Shown here piece after piece: positions 25,696 to 37,588 of a DNA stretch of 64,000 bases. The notes beneath the pieces are model-generated. The model ran no database searches. It was not told where the DNA came from and saw nothing but the letters and a program-made list of their open reading frames with translations. The translations under genes were made by a program, and so were the position numbers. The stretch comes from Amia ocellicauda. Lineage: Eukaryota; Chordata; Actinopteri; Amiiformes; Amiidae. How positions within the stretch are numbered: the stretch's first letter is position 1; every line of letters starts with the position of its first letter. Location: contig NC_089868.1 in the NCBI RefSeq assembly GCF_036373705.1, positions 15,606,520 to 15,670,519 of the forward strand. Reading direction: 5' to 3'.

Positions 25696-28600
25696 CTGCA
25701 ACAGCAAACAGGACGCAAAGTTAGACAAACAGTCCGGAGAGGAGGCTCGGGCAAGAATGAGTCACTGTTGTATTTACAAGTATACGGAAACAGGTACCAG
25801 AAGAGAGAATGGGTCGGGAGAGTACAGCACTATAGTTACAGACATTAGCATACTGATGAGTAAGGGAGTTTTAGTTTCCTGCTCATCATCTTGGTTTCAG
25901 ATCCTCAGCTCAGTAGGCCTGTATACATGCGACTCCCAGCTCCCTCATAATTGGAAGTGAAACTTTGGGATAGATTGCACAGCAGAACGTGAGAAAGATG
26001 CACGGCTCCCTGCAGGGAGATGCACAAAACTTGTGGAACAAACCCCTGATATGTAATCCCCAGTTCACCCCCCATTTGTATCTCCTCTCCAGATCAGGGG
26101 TTTGCTACAGCCATCTTCTCAATTATTTAACTGAACCAATTAAACTGGTTCCTTAGGTAGTTAATAATTTAATTACATCTATTAACCCTGCAATGGAAAG
26201 GCCCTGGAGGACCACGTTAAGCCAATGTGCAACACGCATTGAGAAAAGGTCTGACTTTCGGATTATTTATAGAACCAAGAATTTTTTATGAGCAAACTCC
26301 AAAGAAAGATTTAATATGAGTGCAAACTCCTCTCTTCCAGATTAGAGTCAACAGGTCTAAATAAAAAAAAAAAAATCTACATCAAGAAGTGTACTGAACC
26401 CATGTCATGTGTCAATGGGGTTTCTACCTATAGGATGTTCTGAATGTTTAAGTACATGTTACCCAAGTCAGTTTCTGCAGACCAACACAGCCAAGAGAAA
26501 CGTTCTGGTTTTGACACTCCTGTTCCCCAGCCCGAGCCCAACTGGTATTGTGGAGATTTTGCAAGAAGTCACGACTCTCATAAAAGCTAAATCAAATCCT
26601 TACTGCCTAAACCGTACACTCTAAACCAGCCAGCACTGCACTGAACTGATAGTCGGCCCACATACAAAGTACAAGATTTACAGTGCGGAAAAAAAAAAAA
26701 AAGTCTAAAAGCATTATTGACTTCTGCTGTCAAAACTCACACTTCCACCGGTGACATAAGAATGAAACACAATCCCTCTGGATAATAAACTACCTCATTT
26801 TAAAGGAATCCCCAATTATTGACTAGACCATCAATCACCCTCATTTAGACAACCATGCAGGTTTTCCTGACGCCCAGCGTTTCACAGTAGATCAGAGTGT
26901 CTCACATTTTCCAACTGTAGAGAATAAGTTGCTGCTTCTTTCTTAGATACAAAAAAGGAGAAATCATAAATACATAAGTGGAGGAACACTGGTATAGGAT
27001 TGGAAACTAGTTTAGGTATCACTGAAACAAAGCTGATCATCACACAAATTGGATAATTGTGTGTTCATTTTGGCAGCTTTTGCTTAAAATAATAATCATA
27101 AAATAGTATTATGAATTGGGTAACAAAGTCAATTTTTCTTTACTTATTGCACTGATACATGCAGACATATATTGCCTATACTTTCCATGTTGATGTTGAG
27201 TTGTTTATATAATCTGCTGGCAGGTTATATACTCTCTCTGTTTAGCTATTTACAATATTCTGCCGATTGCTAGCTTGGCACTCTGTGTAACAGTTTCGCA
27301 AGACCCTATAGATCCTCTTCATAAGAGAAAAATTATACATACACAGCATGATGATTCATGTGACATCAAGAAAGTAATGTCAATGCTAGCATGTTTTATG
27401 GTAAAGACTTAATAATAATTAAAATATTATACCAATTCTAGAACAGCATGGATTACATTGTTCACCAGCCTAGAGCTCTGTTACAACACAAACCCCGCTG
27501 AATCAATGTGAAAATACTTACTGGAGCATAAACAATAGCCCAGTAATCAAATACACTATTTTTTTTTCTGTAAGTAGCCAATGCTGACATTCTGTGCAAC
27601 ACCCACTACTTTTATCCATATATGTGTGGTTACCTTCCTTTAAATATCTAATAACCCATTGTCACACATGCAGGCGGTGCGTCTAAAATGGATTGGAAAC
27701 CTGATTAACTCGAAATGAGTTCTTTATGTGCCGCACAAAAGAGGCTAATTTCTGATCTCTCGATATGCAGTGAGGGTTCATCTAACTAGCCCACGAGCGG
27801 CTTTAGTTCCACTGCATTCAATAAAACACTTTAAAATGATGTGCTTAGTTTTTTTTGTCTTTAAGCAGTTCTTTCAGCCTTGTGCAGAACCATTTTTATT
27901 GCATTTTTTACGTTGGCTACAACATGCCATTTTACATTTATACAGCGAGGGCTTCCAATTTATTGAAAGACTGTCATTTTAATTTTGAATTAATAATTCA
28001 ACACGTTCTTTTAGTGAAGCCAAAAGTTGGGGGTTCAGAAATGAAGGTGTATTTTCTGTGTAATGCATCATGTTTTCTGCAGCCTTGCACCTCTTTCAGG
28101 TAGGCTTTCCTTCTTCCATTTGGTCAATGGGGTGCACAGACCACACTTATGACCCGTCAGACAGAAGAATATAAGCAGCCCCTGCAAGCCCATCCTGACA
28201 AGGGATGCTTTAACCGACTGAAGAATTAAACTATTTCATTTCATTAATGCTGCCCACTGAATTTCAGTTTGGAATTCTTGGCATTGCCGTTGTTAAGCGA
28301 CTTCCTACATGTAAACAAAAATGACTGACCCCACATACCAAATTACACTGTAGTGTGTGTAGGATTTCATTTTGGAGAGGCTGCAGTGAAGAAGTTTCAC
28401 ACCATAATGAATATCTGATGGTCTGGTTTGTCATTGTTCCTTTTATTTTATTTCATTTGGGGTGGGGCGTATCTATTTCCCTCTGTTGAAACTGTATCAT
28501 TACATACTTCGGTTTAAATGCAGTATTTGTCTCACAGGTACACAAAGCTAGGCCAATTCTGTATTTTCGGGTTATAAGCCTCAGTTCCTGTTATTATTTT

Positions 28601-28908
28601 CTCAAATGCCTTCTGCTGCAGCCTTACTGGAGGAGGTAAAGGGAGGCAACGGGAAATGCTGTTTAATGATTTCCTTGGGTTAAGAATTCCAGGGAACCGG
28701 TTCCCTGTTCTCACATCCCAGAGAGCGCATGGCCTTTTAGGACCCTCTCAGAATCGAGGCCCACTGTGATACAATGCTTTTTGCCTCAGAAGATAAGAAA
28801 TGGCGTAAGTGTGTAGGTTTATTGTTAGTAGACAATCCACTGAACAGTACATCTCGTCAGAAACATCAAACATCAGAACTATTTGGAATTAAACTTAGCT
28901 AGGCTATA

Positions 28909-29340
28909 TACAGTGGCTAAAGGAAGTATTCACCCCCCTTGGACTTTTTTTTTTTCTTTCTTTAATTCACACAACCTACTCATCTGTGGGATTTTAGGAG
29001 ATGGGGGTACTCTACCAGGCTTGCATATCTGGATTGTGCAATATTCACCCATTCTTCTTGACAAATTTGCAGAGAGATGGGCTCCATTGAACTTATTGTG
29101 TAAATTCTGAAGGCAATTGGTTGCACCTGAGCTTATTTAGTGATGTTATTTAAAAGCGGGTGATTACTTCTCAAATGAAGAGGGTTTTAAATTTCCACTA
29201 TTTTTTCTCCACACTGAAAGTGGGTGTGGAGTAGGTTGTGTAGATGAGAAAACAATAACTAATTTAAATGCATCAAAATTTCAGATTGTAACATCATAAA
29301 ACATAATTTGGGGGGGTGAAATCATCCTATTGCCACTGTA
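28909..29340. mobile_element. Non-autonomous DNA transposon, about 430 bp
   Basis: The ends TACAGTGGCTAAAGGAAG and, reverse-complemented, TACAGTGGCAATAGGATG form inverted termini of about 30 bp that both run into a TTCACCCCCC tract. Both ends carry TA, consistent with TA target duplication (Tc1/mariner-like). There is no transposase frame. It lies in the ZFYVE9 5'UTR intron. The ACAGTGGC...TTCACCCCCCTT end resembles abundant fish DNA elements known from memory only. Confidence 0.65.
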
Positions 29341-32300
29341 ACTGTGAGGTGGCTTAGATCTTAGATCCTCTGTACACGTGCACAATCAGTGTTTTCAAGT
29401 GATGGATTCATCTTTTCAAAAGCAAGTTTGTCTTAGAGTCTGCTCAGGTACATCTGACACATCATTGAGAAGAACACCAGGTCCCTGTACTAATAGTACT
29501 AACACTTTGTTCCTATAAATGTTGTCTCATTTAATGTGATAAGGACAAATTTTAAGCTCTAATTTTATTAACTAAAAAAGGAAGACAAAGTAATCTTTAC
29601 TTTGATATTGAGCTGAAAAAGGTTAGGAAACCCCTGTCAGTTTTCCAAACAATGTGATATTTGCTGAACAGCTCCTCTATGAACCTTGACAGCTATTACA
29701 AGATGTTTTTATTGTGCTTTGATCTAGATCTAACAGGAATCAACAAAATGGGAAAAAAATCCACAAAGAACAACTTAACATACTCTACAAATGATGTTAT
29801 ACACATTGAAAGAATAAAGTGACATCTTGTGAGGCTTACAACGAGTTATACAACAGGAAGCAGTGTGATTGGATTGTGTTGTGTTCACACAGCCTGCACC
29901 ATCCACACGTAAATCGATCTTTAACAGACAAGGAGCATCTCCCCAGGCACGAGGACAAGACACTTTTCTCCTTATCAAGACCAGTGCAAGGGACCAGCAT
30001 GTCAAACCTCTCTGCCTCCTGAGGAGTGGGACAGACACAGCCAACCAATTAGGTATGAAAGATACAGACCTCATCTCTTAATCCAGACGAGTTCATTTCC
30101 GTAGTGCGTCAGAGAGACCCGGTCAACACTGGCTGCACTCATCATATGTAACCTCAGTCCGTACAGCAAAGGGCAGCCACAAGGGTCTTCGTTGTGAATC
30201 CAATTGTATCTTCTCATAAAAGGTTTTAAAATCTTCAGCAATTGCCTGGTTTAATTCTGACAACCACATTAGCTATGCCTTCAGAGTGCAGAGTAATTTT
30301 CCCTTGGATTATGCAAATATCCACATCTGAATAAGAGAGACTTTTAGGGTGGAGTCATAGTGACAGCCTAGGTGTGGATTAGACAGCTGTGGACCTGCTC
30401 TTTGAAGTATGGATTTTATTTTAACCAATGCACTGGTATGGGGGGGGGACATGTTTTTACTTATGTTAGCACTGGACATAAATCTATCTTAACAGGTGGT
30501 AATACAAAACTGCAAACAACAAGGATGCTTTAACATAAATTAACGCTCATTTCAATGGTGATACTTGACATGTTGTAAGAATTCAGATTTTCATGTTTAA
30601 AGCTTTGGGAACATGCGGAAATGACCTTTTACCACAGATTCCAAATATGAACGAATACATTTGAGCAAATATGCTCCTCTGCAAAATGTTTGGGTTCAAT
30701 TCAAATGTCCTGATTGAAATAAAGCAATGGATAATAGCAAAATAAAAGGAAATTGCTGTAAAGTAAGACTCTTTCAAAAGATTAAAAAATAAATATGCAA
30801 GCAACCTAATCGGTGTATAGAAGACTGACTTTCCATGTTTAACTCTTCAAACAACATTTAAATCGAGGCGCATTTTTTCAATTGAGGAAAAATGCACACA
30901 TCTCTGTGGAAAGAAGCGGCGCGTCGCAGGACGGAATAAACCCCGGGCAGTGAGATGCATAGTGAATACGGGCTTAGCAGGCAGCGGGCGGTGACTGGAG
31001 CCAAGAGTTCAATTAATTCTGCACACTGAAAGTCACGAAAAACACGCCCGTTTCGGGACACCTTGCTCAGGCACAAATGCAAATTGATGAGACGGTTTAC
31101 TGGCGCTGATGGGGAACAGAATGAATGCAAAGCGGACTCAGTGCGGCTGCCTCTGCACATCAGATACAAACCGTACAGTAGCGCCGCTGCTTTACACTGA
31201 GCTCCTGACGTTGCATCCTGCAGCAGTCCAACAGGACACACTACTGATGCGCACTTCAGCACCACATCACACACTCAATGCCACCCACCAATCCCTGCAA
31301 GCCAGCCGTGAGCATGATCTCCTCTTATACGTCTATATAGCATTAATACAGCGGCAACAATATATGCAAATCTGCAAACAAGGAATGACTCAACTAGCGA
31401 TCCACGACATTAGGTCTGTGCCTCTTCAGGAATTGCAATCGCAGTGACAGATGGGCACAAGAAGACTAAATGCATTGCTTAAAAGAAAGTGGTACCCAGG
31501 ATAGGCTTCTCTCATCATGATGCTTAAGTGAACTCCTACAAGTAGAGGTGTGCAATCGGTTTGAGTAGGCTACTACCATCATAAAACAAGGCTTGCTAGG
31601 GTAAATACAATGCGTTTCCAGTTATAATCCAGCAGAAACGCTTTAATATAAAACTCAGACTGCAAGTGGTACAACATGACTGTTAAATTGGGTTTATTTG
31701 TGCTGGAATACACTAGTCTGGCCTGTCACCATCATGCATCTAATTGTGTGTGCCTACAACCACAACAGACAGCATCCTAGGATTAGGCTGTGCAGGGATC
31801 GGTATGAAACATCTCCCTGGCCCACCCCAGTCTTAACATTTCTCAGATCATACACGGTCATCAAATCAGGATTGCAAATATTATAATGCAACACAAGAGT
31901 TTGATTTCCCCCCCACACACACACTAGTACTACAACACTTCTGTGCACTGGGGTCTGAATGCGGTTTGCACGGATCACCAGCCCAACTCATTCCCACCAA
32001 CCCAGCCGGAGAAGAAGGCCAACCTTCCCCGGGGATAATATGTCATTATATATCTAAACCAAAGCGGTGTGCTAATGCCAGAGCTGCGGGAAGGCAATGC
32101 ACTCCCGTGATGGGTTAGTAGAAAGTGTGCATCATTGAAGCAAATGTGAAACTACGATGCACTTCACAAAATATCGAGAGCCGCCTCTGCAGTGACTTTA
32201 CGGGGGGATGTGGGATGTGGATCCCCGGTGTTGGGATGCTGTCAGCCGTGTCTTGAATGTCTTAAAACTATATTGCAGTCCATCAACACACCGAGGGGGA

Positions 32301-32547
32301 AATGGCACAGGTTTCGTGTTATGTATTTAATCTTACTCACCGGCATAACAAACACAAACAAGACCCGCACTGGAAGCGCCTAAGCCCCGTCTTTTTTTCA
32401 GCCACTGCTCGGTCCGGGCGTCTTGGCCGGTGGCTGGTGTGTGTATTTTAAGATGAAAAGTGCCTTTATAATCGGCGGTGTGGATTAATAAATATCCCCT
32501 CAACATCAGCGCTTCAACATGACACAAGCCCGTCCGTCTACACTCAC

Positions 32548-32740
32548 CTGAGGCGCCCTCATGTTCACGGACCCGGACAAACAACCCCTGATCCGGCATG
32601 TCCCGCAATCTGCATCCCCCCCAACCTCGTCTTGTTGTGGTTGTTGTTGTTGTTGTTAATTATTTCGGGGGGCGATTTGTAAGTCTCCTTGTGTGAACTC
32701 CGATGTCTCCCAGCTCCCGGAGAAGTCGAGCAGTTGAGCG
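32548..32740 (-). other. Putative ZFYVE9 non-coding first exon
   Basis: The minus strand reads ...GAGGGCGCCTCAG|GTGAGTGTAG, a consensus donor at 32547-32546, at the edge of a CpG-rich stretch. Several short upstream ATGs occur, including one opening a 16-codon frame (MQIAGHAGSGVVCPGP-stop). This could temper translation if the exon is used. Splicing to the acceptor at 24151-24152 is inferred. Confidence 0.5.
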
Positions 32741-32768
32741 ACAGCACAGAAGGACCCCTCCCCCAAGG

Positions 32769-32830
32769 TTTATAGCGTAGAGAAGGTTAACGAAACTGCC
32801 GCTGGATGCGCCATCTTGGCTCTAGCCGCG
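32769..32830 (-). promoter_or_regulatory. Putative ZFYVE9 core promoter: TATA-like box and YY1-type motif
   Basis: On the minus strand TATAAA (plus 32769-32774) sits about 30 bp before the inferred start near 32740. Just upstream is a YY1-type GCCATCTTG (plus 32810-32818) in CpG-rich DNA. A 12-bp perfect inverted repeat (TGGCTCTAGCCG, 32817-32828 and 32860-32871) overlaps the motif. Assignment is by motif and position only. Confidence 0.45.
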
Positions 32831-32989
32831 CTATGGTTGTTACTATGCCGTGCGTTTCTCGGCTAGAGCCAGAATGGCCTTAGTTTCGTAACCTCCACCG
32901 TACTGCTTTTCCCCGCCTCATCTCCAGCAGATAATTAGCGCCTGCGGATAGAGAAAAACAGGATGTGCAGCGCCCCCTGGCCTGGAGGA

Positions 32990-33940
32990 GCGGCAACTAC
33001 AGGCACTGCATCAGACCATAGATATGTCTGAAATGTAGTTTGTGATGCGCATTGCAACTTCACAGCTGAACAATTATGATGAGAGCTATTCAAAACATCG
33101 TAAAATGTACCGTGCATTGCTGATAAGAGTTCATGTTATTCTATACATTAATATACTTACTCATATTACATAGTAATGCAAAAGTATAGTTTTTTGCTAT
33201 GGTCACGTAGGTGAAAAATGGTTTAGAAATGAAACCTTGTACAATCAGTACCAAAAATAAGTCATTTTATAACCATAGTGTCAGTTATAATTAGTGTGGC
33301 TGGTTTCACAGACCTCAATTAGCACTACTCCAGGTCTACTCTACATAAAATAACACGATTAGTACTCATCTGGGGTCTGTGTAAACAGCACCTATTGTAG
33401 TAAACCATATGGATGTTTCCAGATCATTTTGCCCATCTGCCTCGGCTACAGGAACTGTGATTTCTAAACATTTATGGAAATGATCAGGTCCATAAAAATG
33501 CTAAAAATGCTGCAGTTGGCAAATCTTATTCAAATTGTCTCAATATCCCACCAACACAACCAGAAGGATTTGTAATACATGGAAACACTGCCTCCTGCTG
33601 ATTATTTCCTAGAACAACATTGGGTTTACTTTAATGTTTCCTCATGTGAAGAATTGGCAAATCTGAGTAAAGCTCACCCACAGTATGAAATTACATAAAT
33701 ACAGTGTAGTAATATAAAATGTCCTCACTTTGACTTGAATGCAGCTGTTTTTCCTAGTGTGACAGATGTAGACATGAATAACAGAGCTGAAAAAGACCAA
33801 ATTATGCAAAGGATAAATACAATTAAAATATATTCGGGTGAGGATGCATTTGAGCATCACAAAATCTAATTTAATGTTGGTAGTCATTTTAGTGTGTAAT
33901 AATTTAAAAGGCAATAACAAAACGGCACCATATACAAAAG
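32990..33940. other. Intergenic DNA between the ZFYVE9 promoter and the BTF3L4 3' end
   Basis: About 1 kb of AT-rich sequence with no credible open frame, RNA gene or repeat that I recognise. Confidence 0.5.
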
Positions 33941-33952
33941 GTTAATCAATCT

Positions 33953-33958
33953 TTTATT
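33953..33958 (-). terminator. Poly(A) signal, probable BTF3L4 3' end
   Basis: TTTATT on the plus strand gives AATAAA on the minus strand, about 335 nt past the BTF3L4 stop codon. It is a plausible single 3'UTR end for this gene. Confidence 0.5.
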
Positions 33959-34291
33959 TTGAATTTCATAAAGAGAAAGAAACAAAAAAGAAACAAAAAA
34001 CTTAAATAAGACTAGCTTTCTTTCCCACCACTGCAACCACAGCCAGAACGCTGGCCATTCGGAAAACAATTTAAAAAGTTGGGAATAGTTTGGAGCCTTG
34101 CTGCTGTTAAGTGCAAAATTCAGTCTCCATGGAAGATCCTGCAGCAGCCTGTTACAAATACAAAAAAAGTCTCTTGTTTGTTGCGATGTTGAAATTATAA
34201 ATTTCCTTTTCTAAAGTTAAAACACTGAAACAAGCTGCTTCTTTGATTGCAGTCCCCACGCGTGGAGCCTCCCGTCTTCCCCAGTGGAGGC

Positions 34292-36046
34292 TCAGTTTGC
34301 CTCATTCTTGGATGCCTCGTCGAAGTTCTCTACAAGGTCTGTGACGGGAGAAAACAAATGTCAATTCAAGAATCACCATTATATCTTTAACACAGTTTAA
34401 GCAGTTTAAATGCTTATCATAGGTTTTTTTTTTCATTCAACAGCAAGCCTTACAGACCATAAATACTGTTGCTTCAATAAGACTATATTCTATGACTCCT
34501 ACTACAGCAATCTGGACTTTACACAATTTGTGATGACCAGTGACAATAGACCAAAACACCAGATGGTTGATGCATAACAAAATCCTTATTAGAATGAGTG
34601 AATATGGAGAAATGAAGGAGTAATACCAAGGGAATTGTCTTCACATATCAATACATATTTCAATTTTTCGGTGTTTTGTACACAGAAGACTGTTTCGCGT
34701 TGTATTTGCTTCTCATCACTGCTAATATGTCAACTGAATATTTTCACACTTTTCTGAACAAAATTAGTTTTATTTTCCGTAGGCTTTTTTACTCTGCTAA
34801 TGCAGACATATAAACCCACTAAAGCCCCAAAATATAACGGGAAGAAAAATCATCATTTGTACCTGGGACATCATCATCTTCTTCGTCAATATCTTCTGCT
34901 TTTGGTGCTTTGTTGTCAAGCACTAGGAAGTAAAAAGAAACAAACACATACATTAATCACTCTGTAGTCCAAAGTCAAGCACAGACATGCCAATATTTCT
35001 CAAACTCATTAAAGGACCAAAAACGCCTTTCTATGCGAGTCTAACTGGTTGACAAATGTAAACTTTGTTAAGAATACAAGAACTTTATTCTAGGACCCAA
35101 AGCATAAAAACAAAAACAGTACTGACATCACCTTTTCACCAGTGTCATTAATACTCAAAAAATAACTTGGAACTGTATTTTTGATTGCCTACACACCAAA
35201 AATAACCAAGCACCCATCTCGGAGCTCTGTGCAACACCCACCTTGCCGTGGGAACTGCTCTGCAAGTTTGCGGAGGCTAGTCAGGCTGTCTGCACCCAGC
35301 TGACTAAGGATGCCGGGGAGCATCTCTGTGAGCTGCTTGGTCTCTGCGTGGCCGGTGATGGCGAAGGTGTTGGCTGACAGGGAGGCCTGCACCTTAGGGT
35401 TGTTAAAGTGAATCACTGTCCCGTCATCTTTAATCATGTTCACCTGCAGAGGGAAGCACAATAAAACGCACATTCAATAACTTTGCTAAGAAGGCATATT
35501 GCCACCCATAAAATCATCTAAATGTTGCCAAATTAATAAGACAACAGGTTTTAACAGGTTACCCACCTCCTCGATGCCAGCAATGTTGTTCACGGCCAGT
35601 TTCTTTAGAGAACTCTGTAGTTTTTTGTCATCAGCGGTTGCTGTTCTGTGTACAACCTTCTTCTTCCTACGTGCTGTTCCCTGTAGACCAAACAGGAGGA
35701 AGAGGGGCAATATAAGCAAAGAATAAGGGTAGGCACAGGAAAAAAATGAGTAGATGCAGAAGAAAATATAAATAGTTGTTTGAGAGTCAAACTTTAGGAA
35801 CCCATAGAAAGAGCAGAATGCAAGAAATTACAATTTATACAAAAATATCTATAGTATTTAGGAGACTAAGATCAGTCACATCTAATCTAAGACTTCATTA
35901 TTTACACTTATTTAAAAAAATGTAAGATGCTACTATTTTGTTTTTTCTGAATGTTACAACACTACACACAATAAAACAGAACAATTTCATACCTTTCCAC
36001 CTATTCGGACCTGGGCCTGAAGCTTGGCTAACTTTTCTTGATTCAT
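34292..36046 (-). CDS. btf3l4: BTF3L4 (basic transcription factor 3-like 4), complete
   Basis: Five coding exons: 36046-35993, 35680-35567, 35443-35242, 34922-34863 and 34338-34292. They sum to 477 nt, giving exactly the 158 aa expected for the family. The protein starts [18 protein letters not shown]. It continues with the basic segment [20 protein letters not shown] and the NAC domain ([20 protein letters not shown], then [20 protein letters not shown]). The tail is acidic ([20 protein letters not shown]). BTF3-family proteins are the beta subunit of the nascent polypeptide-associated complex at the ribosome exit; BTF3L4 is a close paralogue with a presumed similar role. The ATG lies 9 nt inside its exon (acceptor before 36054) with A at -3. 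The gene is head-to-head with TXNDC12. Confidence 0.98.
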
Positions 36047-36908
36047 AGTTTTATCTGAAACAGAAAAGATACCATTAACAATAGTTTTAGTAGGTTTTCA
36101 CAACAGCACAATGGAGAAAACAGGACGTTTTGCTCTTAAGTGTCCTGTAATAAAAGACATCTCGATTTATTTCAAATATTGAAGTGTATTTAAGTCACAA
36201 ATTAATACATTGTGAGCTTGCCTCACGTTTCCTTGAGGTACGATTTTAATTTTTAAAATGTAGAAGTGCATTAGTCGTGATGTGCAATGCAGGGGATATA
36301 CATGGGGGGTAACAACTGAGCACACATGACATCTGACCCCCACACCACTATGGCTGCAGACACAGCGCTTTTGGCGATGCATGCCTGTAACATGAGTAAC
36401 CATTCAACGTTTAGATTCACATTACGCTCCACTAGAAGGTAAAGTGTGCGTATGTATTATACACGTTAACTGTATATAAGCCTTAAAACCCGTGCGATCA
36501 GTGAGTATTGACCTGATCACACCGACATTTAATCCTACATGTTCTTATGCAATTATGTAGGCGAATATAGATTGGCGTCGATACACTCTCAGCCACAAGA
36601 GCCGGAAAGCGTTGCGTCCAAAGTACTTGAATACACGAGCACCAGGCACTGTCTCTACAACGCCACAAAACACCGCACACTAAAAAACCCGCATCCTGCG
36701 CCTGAACCGATCTACACAGTTCAGTTAGCGGGATTGTGTGGCGCCTGAACGCCAAGGCCCATTTGCGGACCCACGACTGAACACAGCAGTGCACCGACTC
36801 TATTAATAAACACCGGCCCCTGCGCTCACGGTGACTGGAGACGACTGACAAATGAACTCGACTGTGTTATGGCGGTCTTTCACACGCCGTCCCTGCCCGT
36901 CATTTCAC

Positions 36909-37035
36909 CTTTGTCCTGGCTCCGGTCCCCGAGGTTTGCAGGCTGGTAGTCGAGCTGTTCTTCCGTGCAACCCGCTCCCGACAGCGACGCAGAGACAACA
37001 GCAGCAACACGCGGCGAGGCAAGATGGCGGATCCG
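36909..37035 (-). other. Putative BTF3L4 non-coding first exon
   Basis: The minus strand reads ...GAGCCAGGACAAAG|GTGAAATG, a usable donor at 36908-36907, within a CpG-rich stretch. It would splice to the acceptor before 36054, which carries the start codon. The 5' boundary is approximate. Confidence 0.5.
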
Positions 37036-37588
37036 AGGGAGAACATGCGTCGTCGGTCACATGACGCGGAAGCCCGCCCCCGGAAGTGCGGAAAGGAGGA
37101 GGGTGTCGCAGGGAAAGCCGTCCCCCGGATTCGTTGCGCACAACCAGTGAAGTAGGAACACATTGTCAATGGTTGTGCTTTCTTTAAAATAAAATGTTTT
37201 TTTTTTCCCACAGCACCTATGGGCGACTTTCGTATAACCCATATACTATTAGACAATAAATCAATCATTGTGTTCATGCCATCTACAATTCATAAAGTCA
37301 TTACTGTATTTGGAAACGCAAAAAGATTGTGTTGGTAAAAATGATGTAAGTTTTTCACTAATGCCTCCATATGCAGCAACACTGAACGGTTATCAACATG
37401 GTCCACATTGCAGCAGAAAAAGACCTATCTCTTTAAGGTAGCACACATACAACCCCTCCCCGTAGCGTCATTTCCTTCGTGAGGTCGGTTCCGGAGTGTA
37501 CAATTACACCGGGATCCGGGGGGTTTGTGGTTTGGTTTGGCGAAACAGTGGAGACTGCAATTATCGTGATCTTAAGCTCTCCGGGAAG
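37015..37588. promoter_or_regulatory. Bidirectional BTF3L4 / TXNDC12 promoter region
   Basis: The two first exons diverge across about 500 bp. The BTF3L4 side holds a YY1-type AAGATGGCGG (37021-37030) at the likely start site. The TXNDC12 side is TATA-less and GC-rich, with CGTCATTTCC and GGTTCCGGA (ETS-type core) at about 37468-37495. The same head-to-head pair exists in human, which supports a conserved divergent promoter. Start sites are inferred. Confidence 0.5.

Larger units (their letters stand above)
24151..32547 (-). other. ZFYVE9 5'UTR intron region
   Basis: This is non-coding DNA between the start-codon exon and the putative first exon. It contains one recognisable transposon (28909-29340), one candidate alternative 5'UTR exon (25587-25695), poly-A/T runs and otherwise nothing I can identify. 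All open frames are short and unlike known families. Confidence 0.5.
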
